64,000 nt of DNA from contig JACYUQ010000001.1 in assembly GCA_014841835.1 (NCBI GenBank), positions 62,001-126,000 on the forward strand, in the 5' to 3' direction. Positions 44,126-51,715 of the stretch are shown here, one piece after another. Numbering within the stretch: the stretch's first letter is position 1; each line of letters begins with the position of its first letter. A model generated the notes under the pieces. It was not told the DNA's origin, did not search any database, and saw only the letters and a program-made list of their open reading frames with translations. A program made the translations under genes and the position numbers. Source of the DNA: Oxalobacteraceae sp. CFBP 13730 (GTDB taxonomy: Bacteria; Pseudomonadota; Gammaproteobacteria; Burkholderiales; Burkholderiaceae_D).

Positions 44126-44145
44126 CTGCTTCGGGTCGAAAGCAG
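44126..44145. repeat. Dispersed palindromic element
   Basis: CTGCTTCGGGTCGAAAGCAG, an inverted repeat between the hybrid kinase and the convergent rz1. Similar to those at 32794 and 41815. Confidence 0.55.
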
Positions 44146-44185
44146 TCCTTGACGGTGCCCAAAAGGCGACCAAAACAATGCTGCG

Positions 44186-44428
44186 TCACTTCGGCCAGGC
44201 CTGCACCATCTTCCCGTGGCGTGCCGCGCACGTAGCGTACTGATGCAGCAGCCCGAGCGCCCACTCTTGCCAGGCGTCGAAATCGGCGGCTGCCGGGCGG
44301 GCCACTTCCGGGCACGGTGCCGCCAGCGCGCTATCGAGGGATGATTTTGTTGGTGGCTTCGATTGCGGCGTCGAGGTTGCGCACGCGGTCAGCATCAGGA
44401 ACGCAACCAACAGGCAGAGGTTTGGCAT
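44186..44428 (-). CDS. Phage o-spanin lipoprotein Rz1
   Basis: 80 residues from ATG 44428. Lipoprotein signal with lipobox LTAC, then a Pro/Ser-rich linker (STPQSKPPTK) and the end QYATCAARHGKMVQAWPK. The first 98 bases are nested in a different frame inside the rz gene, the classical overlapping arrangement. It sits in the outer membrane and pairs with Rz to fuse the membranes in the last step of lysis. Its 3' end is the parent sequence of the repeats at 29-32.7 kb. Confidence 0.85.
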   Translation of the reverse strand: MPNLCLLVAFLMLTACATSTPQSKPPTKSSLDSALAAPCPEVARPAAADFDAWQEWALGLLHQYATCAARHGKMVQAWPK

Positions 44429-44708
44429 TGCGCAGCTCCTTGGTGAGCGCCGACATGCGCGGCGCCAGGGTGGATTGAATTGTGGCGAACTCGGTGGCCG
44501 CCTGGCGGATCGTGGCAGCATCGGCCTGGATGTCGGCGAGCGCAGCCTCCGACAGCGTCGCGCGGAACTCGGCGTGCGCGCGCTGCAGCTCAGCGATCTC
44601 GGCGCCGTGCCGCCAGCCGTTTGTGAACCAGCCGGCGGCGCCGGCCAGAGCCATCGCCAGCAGCAGGCCCAGACCGGCCGCCGGCACGCGGTACAGGGCC
44701 GGGCTCAT
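44331..44708 (-). CDS. Phage i-spanin Rz
   Basis: 125 residues from ATG 44708, which overlaps the endolysin stop and has GGAGG five bases upstream. One N-terminal membrane helix (AAGLGLLLAMALAGAAGWF) is followed by a periplasmic coiled coil (IAELQRAHAEFRATLSEAAL). It partners with Rz1. Confidence 0.85.
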   Translation of the reverse strand: MSPALYRVPAAGLGLLLAMALAGAAGWFTNGWRHGAEIAELQRAHAEFRATLSEAALADIQADAATIRQAATEFATIQSTLAPRMSALTKELRNAKPLPVGCVPDADRVRNLDAAIEATNKIIPR

Positions 44709-45211
44709 TGGACCTCCATGCATTTACGGTGCCGCTCGAGCTGGCGCGTCCACACGCCTGGGCAGATTCTGTTGCCTGGGATCGAGCAGTCGTAGCCGCC
44801 GGATTTCTTGTAGAGCAGCAGCGCGCTACAGGCCTGCGGGTAACGGCCAGCGAGCAGCTCGCGGCGCATCGACGATGTCGACCAGGCGCCTGTGCCGTAC
44901 TGGTAGATCCAGTCCACGTAGACGTCGTACTCGGCCGAGTGAAGCGCGACACCCGGAATCGATGCGCGGAAGGACTGCTCCTCGCGCGACAGGTGCGCAG
45001 CGGCGCGCTGGATGGCGCGGACAGGCGTGATACGATCGCCCATCTTGACCGGCGCGCCGTCTTCCTTGAACGTCGAGCCGAACCCGACAGTCGGCCGGTC
45101 GTTCTTCGTTGGGATGACGGCGGTCTCGGTATAGCCCTCGCTCGACAGGATGCCGACGAAAGCGGCCGCACTGAGGGTCAGGCTGCTGACCAGGATGCGA
45201 GCGCGCTTCAT
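44705..45211 (-). CDS. Phage endolysin, GH24 lysozyme with SAR-type N-terminus
   Basis: 168 residues. The N-terminal helix (RILVSSLTLSAAAFVGIL) is weakly hydrophobic with Ser/Ala, typical of signal-anchor-release endolysins. The catalytic glutamate follows directly in SSEGYTE and the threonine in RPTVGFGST, as in P21-like lysozymes. It cleaves the glycan backbone. Overlaps the downstream rz and the upstream holin-like gene by four bases each. Confidence 0.88.
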   Translation of the reverse strand: MKRARILVSSLTLSAAAFVGILSSEGYTETAVIPTKNDRPTVGFGSTFKEDGAPVKMGDRITPVRAIQRAAAHLSREEQSFRASIPGVALHSAEYDVYVDWIYQYGTGAWSTSSMRRELLAGRYPQACSALLLYKKSGGYDCSIPGNRICPGVWTRQLERHRKCMEVQ

Positions 45212-45417
45212 TCGCCAGTTACCGACGGTTGCGCCACCACGCGCGCGATCGCGGCGCCGAGCGAGGTCAGGCCGGCGGCCACCACCAGGAGCGAAGCGGT
45301 GCCGCTGGCGTACAGGTTCATGCCGGCCTCGATGGCCGAAGCGATGGCGGCCAGCAGCGCGAAGCGTACCGACCAGAGTTTCGGGAATTGCGAGCGTGCG
45401 TCTTCGATGAATTTCAC
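45208..45417 (-). CDS. Phage holin-like protein (DUF7940 type)
   Basis: 69 residues from GTG 45417 (KFIEDARSQFPKLWSVRFAL), with two hydrophobic segments (FALLAAIASAIEAGMNL and ASLLVVAAGLTSLGAAIARVV). The WSVRFA...AIEAGMNL pattern is seen in small membrane proteins next to endolysins. Probably holin or pinholin; with a SAR endolysin a pinholin would suffice. Confidence 0.75.
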   Translation of the reverse strand: MKFIEDARSQFPKLWSVRFALLAAIASAIEAGMNLYASGTASLLVVAAGLTSLGAAIARVVAQPSVTGE

Positions 45418-45471
45418 GTTTTGCCCTTTCGGATTGCGCGCCGGCGGCACCGGCGCTGGATGGGTTGCGGG

Positions 45472-45774
45472 TTACGGCTCGATTTCGGGCGCCTGCAGTT
45501 GCGCGAGCAGCTGCGCAAGGCGCAATTCCCGCTCGCGGCGCTCGAGGTCGGCCACCTGGCGTTCGATATCGGCGTACAGCTGTTCGCGCTCGGCCTGCTG
45601 CCGCTCGCGGGTATTACGCTCGCGGGTGTACCAGGCGTTCAGCAGGAACGTCAGAAGCGCGGTGAAGATGCCGACGATCACGCCGGCCTGCGTCAGGGTC
45701 AGAGAGGTGGCAACCGTGACAGCGGCGCCGGCGTAGCTGCCGACTTCCGGCGGGGTGGTCTTGCTGATGCTCAT
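45472..45774 (-). CDS. Phage holin-like protein (HP1-type)
   Basis: 100 residues with one membrane helix (LTLTQAGVIVGIFTALLTFLLNAWYT) and a long charged C-terminal coiled coil (RERQQAEREQLYADIERQ). The pattern is that of HP1-like holins. Similar in its core to the 68-residue protein at 22193-22399. Either this or the DUF7940-type gene is the functional holin; the other may be an antiholin. Confidence 0.75.
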   Translation of the reverse strand: MSISKTTPPEVGSYAGAAVTVATSLTLTQAGVIVGIFTALLTFLLNAWYTRERNTRERQQAEREQLYADIERQVADLERRERELRLAQLLAQLQAPEIEP

Positions 45775-45794
45775 TGGTGCCTTTCGATGGGCGT

Positions 45795-45816
45795 AAAAAA
45801 AGCCGCTCTAGGCGGC
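45795..45816 (-). terminator. Intrinsic terminator between spike gene and lysis cassette
   Basis: Minus strand: GCCGCC-TAGA-GCGGC with a T-run of seven, downstream of the head-spike stop. It separates the structural from the lysis genes. Confidence 0.8.
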
Positions 45817-45836
45817 CTGGCTGAGTTGCGTGTATG

Positions 45837-47228
45837 TCAGATTTCTTCAACCTCGAGCGTGGTCGCGTACGCGTTCATGAACTGGTAGGCAAGGTCCGAG
45901 TCTTTCGTGCGCCGGCCGTACACCATGAAGTCGCGCTCGAGCTCAACGTCGGCGTGCATCGGGAACACCGACAGCAGGATCGGATGCGCGCGGCTGTTGC
46001 GCACCAGGTTCAGGAGCGTGGCCCGGTCCGCCGGCGGCATGGCGCGCAGGTCGACCGGAACCTTGCGGCTCATCGTGCCCGGGTCGGCCAGCTGGCCGCC
46101 GGCAGCGCTGCGCGAGATCTCGGTGCGGTCGACCATCGTCACCGACGCGGCCGAGGCGTTGTAGGTCAGCGACCAGAACGAGCTGGCCACCATGCAACCG
46201 GCTTCGAGGTAGCCCTGCAGGTTGTCCGGATCCTGAATATCAACCATCAACGCACGTGCTGCGACCTCCACCGGCAACCAGTGCCGCGCGTACGCACCGC
46301 CACCGTAGGCGTACGCGCTGGCGGCCTGCACTGGCGCGAAGCCACGCAGCCGAACCGCCGGTGCTGGGCAGGCCAGTACCAGGCCGCTGTCGTAGTCGTA
46401 CGGCTGCCAGGTGTCGATGTAACCTGTCGGGCGCGTCGCCGCGGCGCTCCCGCTTGGGTAGTACGACCCGGTCACGAGCCCTGCCACGCCCATCGCACCC
46501 CACAGCAGGATCCCGGCCGTGCCATTGCCAGCGTAAGCAGCCCCGTTGGTCGAGCGATTGGTGTAGACCTGGACGAACGAGTTGGCCGCTGACGTGGCCG
46601 ATGCAGTTATGCTGCAGCGGTACCAGCCACCCGGGCGCGCATCCACCCGTGCGGTGCAGTTTGAGGTTGCGACCACATCGCCGCTGTCGAGGTCGAAGTC
46701 GGCAAACGAGTTGGTGAAGCCGGAACCGAACTGCAGGCGCAGGTACCGCTCCCCGGTGTCGCGCTTGGCAAAGAACGATTCGGTGTGGACCCCGTTGAGC
46801 GCCACCGCGCCGATCGACTGTTGGACGTAGTGGGCGCCGCTGGTTGTAGTGGCGATGATGCGATCGGCCGTGACCGCACCGTCGGGCGCCGCTGCCACGT
46901 TGGCCGCCACCGTGACCGCGCTCTTCGTCCAGGCGGCGTTGTCGAATGCTTCCGTGTGGATGTGGTTGTTCGTGATGGCCGCCTCACCCGACACGCGCAC
47001 GCGCACCCGCGCCGTCGGCGACAGGTTGCAGAACGGGAGTCCGACGAAGCCGATCGGCTCGACATTGTCGAATACGGCGGTGACCCGGGCATCCCGCGCG
47101 GTGGCGCGCCACACAGGGTAGACCTGCGCAGCTGCCAAGTTGCCGACGGACAGGCCGCCTGCCGTGCTCGAGGCAGTCAGGGTGGCGCGCTCGATGGCAT
47201 TGTCGGAAACGATTCTCAGATTGGGCAT
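45837..47228 (-). CDS. Phage head-spike/fibre-like protein with carbohydrate-binding-type domain
   Basis: 463 residues from ATG 47228 (MPNLRIVSDNAIERATL). The middle (HTEAFDNAAWTKSAVTVAAN, RYLRLQFGSGFTNSFADF, ARPGGWYRCSITASATS) matches the beta-sandwich domain found in phage head-spike fibres, similar to carbohydrate-binding modules. The N- and C-terminal parts are phage-specific. Likely a virion surface protein recognising glycans. Confidence 0.75.
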   Translation of the reverse strand: MPNLRIVSDNAIERATLTASSTAGGLSVGNLAAAQVYPVWRATARDARVTAVFDNVEPIGFVGLPFCNLSPTARVRVRVSGEAAITNNHIHTEAFDNAAWTKSAVTVAANVAAAPDGAVTADRIIATTTSGAHYVQQSIGAVALNGVHTESFFAKRDTGERYLRLQFGSGFTNSFADFDLDSGDVVATSNCTARVDARPGGWYRCSITASATSAANSFVQVYTNRSTNGAAYAGNGTAGILLWGAMGVAGLVTGSYYPSGSAAATRPTGYIDTWQPYDYDSGLVLACPAPAVRLRGFAPVQAASAYAYGGGAYARHWLPVEVAARALMVDIQDPDNLQGYLEAGCMVASSFWSLTYNASAASVTMVDRTEISRSAAGGQLADPGTMSRKVPVDLRAMPPADRATLLNLVRNSRAHPILLSVFPMHADVELERDFMVYGRRTKDSDLAYQFMNAYATTLEVEEI

Positions 47229-47235
47229 GCAGTCT

Positions 47236-47820
47236 CTACCAGGTGATTGCTTCGATTTCGGCCGCTGTCGTTGCCGCACCTATTTGCCGGCGCAGCATTT
47301 CGTTCTTTCCCATGGCCTCGAGGATGGCGCGCTTTCCAGTCTTGCCGACCTGCTGGATCTGGCCGACGGTATGGTCGCGAAATTCCCACGCCCCGGCGGC
47401 GTCAGCGCACCAGAACTGCGTGCGCCAGTCCGGATCGCTACCGGCCATGCTTGCGTCGGCGATCGAACCGAGGAGGTTTATCTGATCCTTCGTCTTGGCC
47501 GGGTAAAGATGGTCCTCCCCCAGTGCCGAACACATGAACCCGGCGACGATCTGCTGCTCGCAGGCCAAGCTCATTACCTCGATGCGCCGCGCGCGGAGCT
47601 CGTCAATGCTCGCGCTTTCGACCCAGGACATGCCGTCTTCCGCACTCCAGTGAAGAGCCGACGTCTCCGTCGGGCGGCGCCAGTCGATCGGCTCCGTGAG
47701 CAGCAGGTAGGTGTCGACATTGTTCGGCGGCGGCTCGGGCGGGCCAACGAAATCAGGCGAGTCTACTTCCCCGTGCTGCGATTCAACTACTCCATCGATG
47801 ACGAGTGCATATGCAGTCAT
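47236..47820 (-). CDS. Phage tail fibre assembly-like protein (DUF4376-type)
   Basis: 194 residues from ATG 47820 with GGAGC upstream. Typical of the family are the N-terminal fibre-related strand region (YALVIDGVVESQHGEVDSPDF) and the C-terminal helical part (RARRIEVMSLACEQQIVAGF, YPAKTKDQINLLGSIADAS). It follows the tail tip/fibre gene and precedes the spike, as chaperones do. Confidence 0.72.
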   Translation of the reverse strand: MTAYALVIDGVVESQHGEVDSPDFVGPPEPPPNNVDTYLLLTEPIDWRRPTETSALHWSAEDGMSWVESASIDELRARRIEVMSLACEQQIVAGFMCSALGEDHLYPAKTKDQINLLGSIADASMAGSDPDWRTQFWCADAAGAWEFRDHTVGQIQQVGKTGKRAILEAMGKNEMLRRQIGAATTAAEIEAITW

Positions 47821-47831
47821 AGGTGCTCCAT

Positions 47832-50186
47832 TTATAGGTGATTGCACGTCGCATTTACCGTGATCGATGCGCTTCGACCTTTCGCATCAATTACAACAAC
47901 CGATACTGTTCCGGAAACTGTCGCCGGGGTTTGCCCGACAGAACTTGAAAACGTCGCGGTTTCACTTGCGCGGTTGACGATGTTAATTGATCCGGCAGAG
48001 TCTTCATTTGGAACGAAAGTCCAGCTATAAGTGAATGGGGCGACGCCGCCGGTTATTAGCGCGGTGCGCGTACCGAGATTGATTCGCTTGCCTGATCCGC
48101 CGCTATTAAATCCACTAAAATAAACGCTGAATGTTTCGAACCCCGGCCCGGTATATTGGGCCTTATCAACAACCAGCCCTTCCTCGGGACTCCACCGGAT
48201 ATTTGCACCGCCCGCTGTGCCTGCAAAAAATCGAGGTACGCCGCCTGGCGCGCCAAGGTAGATGCCGGTTCCTTCGTTGTAACCCGCGCCCTGTCGCAAT
48301 GCCCCGTTTGGCCCGAGCTCAATATCGCCCAGCTTCGCAGCCAGGACGTCGAGCGTGTCGCCAACTATGTGCCGCGCTTCGAGTACGCCATCACCAACCA
48401 GTGAGCCATCGGCCACGCGGGTGATCGAGAATCCCCCGATATCGGCGCGGCCTGCGCGAATACTTCGCCGCATCACGAGATAGCTAGTCGATAACCGCGA
48501 ATCGGCAGGGACGGTAAATTTATGCGAGATGGTTCGTAATTCTCGAGGGCTCGCTGTCCAGTGTTGAATCGGGAAATTATTATCCCCCCAATTGGTAACG
48601 GCAGGCTGTTCATAAAAGTAGTATTGAACCCCCGGAAGCAGCCAAGCTATTGACAGCTCCCCCTCAAAGTCAGGAGTCAGCTCAATTTGGTATTCAACCA
48701 AATAAGTCGCGCCCGGCACGACGGTAATAGCTGCGCTTCGCGTATCGGTAGGTACGCCATTGGTAGTGCCCATGTGTAAAGATGCGCCGCTACGCCATCC
48801 GGTCGTTATCGCCTGCTCCGCCCAATCGGTCGCGCTCACATTGGCGCCAGGCTGGAACCCCCACCATGCCAAATCTTTAAACCGGCTATCGCGCACCAAA
48901 TTATCTTGATCGCCGCCGACTTGCAGATTGCTTACTCTTACCGTAGCGTTAAACTCGCCACCGGCACCCAGCAGCAATTTACCGTCGGGCGTGCGGATGT
49001 CAAGCGTGCCGGCTTTGATTGCTGCGCCGTTGATTGACCCGGTAACGAAAAGGCTGCCGTCGAACACCGCCCCGATCGCATTCCATGCTGCACCATCCCA
49101 GCGCTTGGTCATCGCGTAGGTGCCGCCGTTGGAAATCGTGACGACATCGCTGACGACGTTGCCGCCCGGCGTTGCTGCATCGGCTGTGCCATCAGACCAG
49201 GCCGAGCCGCCAGCGTAATACTGGCCAGCGCCGCGCGCGCCGGTGACTGACTGACCTTGTGCACCGGCGCGGCTCTTGGAGATTGAGAACTGCTTAGTGA
49301 TTGTGGGCATGCCCGCCTTGCTGGCGGTGATGCTCAAAGAGGCCGCGTCTATACCTGCGACCATGCCCGTGATGTGCACAGTGTTGAAATTTAGCCACTC
49401 GTAAGCCAAGCCGGTAGAGCCATTCGACGCAGGACTTGCTGAGAATGCCCAGTTGCTAGTGTCTTCGGTGATGCCCTGAAACACCTGCATGTAGGTTGTC
49501 GCACCTGCGACCGAGGTGAGAGAACCGTCCGAGGTAGCAGGGACGGTGTGCGATTCATTTGACAGAAAACCCGTCAAGGCGTTGACGCCATCGACACCTT
49601 CGCGCAACTTAACAATCGTGACGCGGTCGCTTACGCCTCCCTGCTCCACCTGAATCGTCACGACGTCAGTGGCCATGTTGGCGAACGTCAGGATTTTCTG
49701 CAGCGAATTCGCACCAGCGCTGAGCGTGGCGGTACCGACAGGAATAGTGAACGACGGCGTGCCGCCCAAGTTCTGGCCGGCGGCCGTCAGGGTGATGCTC
49801 GCCGGCGAGTTGGTTCCATCCTTGTTGATCTTGAAGACGTGCTGGCTCGGCGTGAGCACAAGCACCGAGGCACTGCCGCCTGACGAGCCATCGCGAACCA
49901 CACCGATGATGCAGCTCTGCGAGAACGTCTGGCCGCCGGCGAGGATGCGCGCAGTAACGATAGCGGTCGGGCCCTGCATGTCTTCGTAGCGCACGACGGC
50001 GGTTTTGCCAGTCACGCTCGTCAGCGCCGCACCATCGACCGTGAACGTCACGTCGCCTTCCAGGCCGATCAAGGTGGCGGTGATCGTGATTGCTGGCACA
50101 TCGACGGCACCAGCGGCGTTCAGGTGAAACAGCGACGTCGACGCGCTCATGAGGATCGACGCGTTCTTCGGGTTGATGACCCGCAC
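47832..50186 (-). CDS. Phage tail tip / central fibre protein, 5' end interrupted by an amber codon
   Basis: 784 residues if initiated at GTG 50186. The natural start is ATG 50234, overlapping the previous gene (ATGA): MSTALNDRDAIL, then TAG, then AASVRVINPKNASILMS in the same frame. The rest is intact, with lambda-gpJ-C-terminal-like and fibre domains (ASVLVLTPSQHVFKINKDG, GARGAGQYYAGGSAWSDGT, LEARHIVGDTLDVLAAKLGD). Either the phage is defective in this gene, the amber is suppressed, or translation restarts at GTG. Codon 13 is CAG to TAG by one transition. Confidence 0.8.
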   Translation of the reverse strand: MRVINPKNASILMSASTSLFHLNAAGAVDVPAITITATLIGLEGDVTFTVDGAALTSVTGKTAVVRYEDMQGPTAIVTARILAGGQTFSQSCIIGVVRDGSSGGSASVLVLTPSQHVFKINKDGTNSPASITLTAAGQNLGGTPSFTIPVGTATLSAGANSLQKILTFANMATDVVTIQVEQGGVSDRVTIVKLREGVDGVNALTGFLSNESHTVPATSDGSLTSVAGATTYMQVFQGITEDTSNWAFSASPASNGSTGLAYEWLNFNTVHITGMVAGIDAASLSITASKAGMPTITKQFSISKSRAGAQGQSVTGARGAGQYYAGGSAWSDGTADAATPGGNVVSDVVTISNGGTYAMTKRWDGAAWNAIGAVFDGSLFVTGSINGAAIKAGTLDIRTPDGKLLLGAGGEFNATVRVSNLQVGGDQDNLVRDSRFKDLAWWGFQPGANVSATDWAEQAITTGWRSGASLHMGTTNGVPTDTRSAAITVVPGATYLVEYQIELTPDFEGELSIAWLLPGVQYYFYEQPAVTNWGDNNFPIQHWTASPRELRTISHKFTVPADSRLSTSYLVMRRSIRAGRADIGGFSITRVADGSLVGDGVLEARHIVGDTLDVLAAKLGDIELGPNGALRQGAGYNEGTGIYLGAPGGVPRFFAGTAGGANIRWSPEEGLVVDKAQYTGPGFETFSVYFSGFNSGGSGKRINLGTRTALITGGVAPFTYSWTFVPNEDSAGSINIVNRASETATFSSSVGQTPATVSGTVSVVVIDAKGRSASITVNATCNHL

Positions 50187-50230
50187 CGAGGCGGCCTACA
50201 GGATTGCGTCGCGGTCGTTCAGTGCTGTAC

Positions 50231-51715
50231 TCATACGAGGAATCCAACGGTGACCCGGCCGGTTTCCCAGTCAGGTGCGAGTGAAATTACGATGCCGGTA
50301 ACGCCAGCGTCCATGCCGAAGCGCGGCGAGTAGACGGTCACGGCCTGGCCCAGCTCGAGCGAGAGCAGTTCCGGCACGCCCTCGAACTCGTACGTGGTGC
50401 GTGGCACCTTCCACAGGTCGAGCCGGCGCTCTGCCTCGGCTTCGGCGTCGGCGCGCGTGAGCAGCATGGTGTCGATCTGGACCGGCTCGGCGTTCAGGCG
50501 GTAGGTGGCCAGCGTCGCCTGGTCGCTCTTCGTGGTGGACAGCCACTCTTCGGTGAACAGCGTCTTGTGCACCTCCGGCAGGTTCGCCAGCGTGCCGGCA
50601 TCCTGCACAGTCCATGCGCGCGCGAACCCGAGCTTGACCGCCCCGACGACGTCCGTGCGTGCCGCCGGCTGCAGCGTGCCATCGACCATGTGCTCGGGTC
50701 GGATCACCAACGGCGTACCGGCGGCCGGCAGCGCAACCTTGATCAGCCGCGCCAGGCCCAGGCGCGACATCACCAGCTGGGCGCCGACGCTGCTGAGCAG
50801 CATCTGACAGGCGGCCAGCACGTTCTGGCGCGCCGTCGAATACAAGCCCATCGTCTGCTGGTGCGCGGCGTCGAACGCGGCGATGTTGGCCAAGTCAAGA
50901 TCCGCATCAGTGAAACGATCGGACACCTTGCCGTAACTGGTGACCAAGCGCTTGACTATCTGCGCCGCGGTGTCGACGTAGCCGCCGGCCGCAGCGCCAC
51001 GCACGGATGCGGTGACCACGCCGACCGGATCCCCGCGCGGCGGCAATTGGAACGTGCCGGTGGCAGGGTCTGAAGTGAACGCTACCGGCGCGGCGTTGTC
51101 GCGAACCTCGATGACCGAGTCGTTCGCCCCGACATGCACCTGGTACTTGAGGATCGCCGCATTGATCAGCAGCGGCGTCACGTTGAAGACCTGGCCCAGC
51201 GCGATCGGCAGCAGTGCATCCCGCTGCTCGCTCGTGCCGCCCAGCTTGACCTCGCTGATCGCCGTGTTCAGGCGCTGCAGCTTGTCACGCAGCTTAAGCG
51301 CCAGCGCCTGGCGGCCGCGCGGCGCAATGTCGGCCGTGATGCCGTTGAAGATCGGCCGGAAGTCCCCATGGCTCCACCGCACATCACCGATATAGGCTTT
51401 GTTTACCCGGTTCTTCCAGACGTACCGAGGGCCGGCCCAGGCATCGCGCGCGCCGCCGACGTTTTCAATCTCGAGCTCGCCAGCCGATAGCCCACCCTCA
51501 CCGTCCAGCGACAGCCGTTCAGTGAACAGCCTGCCGACGGTGACGATAGGCAGATACGTGGTGTTCGCCGGCGTATCGTTCGGGCCGGTGGTAAATGGCT
51601 TCGTCGCCAGGTAGACGACGGACTCCACGCCATCGATCTGCACGGCCGCCTCGATGAGGACGACACGATAGGCGGCCGAGCTTTTCAGCCAGGCCAAAAA
51701 CGCTGCATCTGTCAT
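50231..51715 (-). CDS. Phage tail tip/baseplate protein
   Basis: 494 residues, starting four bases inside the end of the tape-measure gene. Beta-rich hub protein with features of distal tail/gp27-like proteins of siphophages (IEAAVQIDGVESVVYLATKP, TDIAPRGRQALALKLRDKL as ADIAPRGRQALALKLRDKL, LSLELGQAVTVYSPRFGMD). It lies between tape measure and tail tip fibre, where the distal tail protein is encoded. Function from position. Confidence 0.7.
   Translation of the reverse strand: MTDAAFLAWLKSSAAYRVVLIEAAVQIDGVESVVYLATKPFTTGPNDTPANTTYLPIVTVGRLFTERLSLDGEGGLSAGELEIENVGGARDAWAGPRYVWKNRVNKAYIGDVRWSHGDFRPIFNGITADIAPRGRQALALKLRDKLQRLNTAISEVKLGGTSEQRDALLPIALGQVFNVTPLLINAAILKYQVHVGANDSVIEVRDNAAPVAFTSDPATGTFQLPPRGDPVGVVTASVRGAAAGGYVDTAAQIVKRLVTSYGKVSDRFTDADLDLANIAAFDAAHQQTMGLYSTARQNVLAACQMLLSSVGAQLVMSRLGLARLIKVALPAAGTPLVIRPEHMVDGTLQPAARTDVVGAVKLGFARAWTVQDAGTLANLPEVHKTLFTEEWLSTTKSDQATLATYRLNAEPVQIDTMLLTRADAEAEAERRLDLWKVPRTTYEFEGVPELLSLELGQAVTVYSPRFGMDAGVTGIVISLAPDWETGRVTVGFLV

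Noticed and set aside
44019..44243. Fifth copy of the small-ORF family between the kinase and rz1
   Set aside because: The reading (LTATFVIVNVCFGSKAVLD) has a faint resemblance, but most of it is the palindromic repeat and antisense rz1; conserved VDLA, AG and GP positions are lacking.
50186..50231. Genome-wide amber recoding in the prophage
   Set aside because: Only one in-frame TAG was noticed; the other structural genes are intact without recoding.
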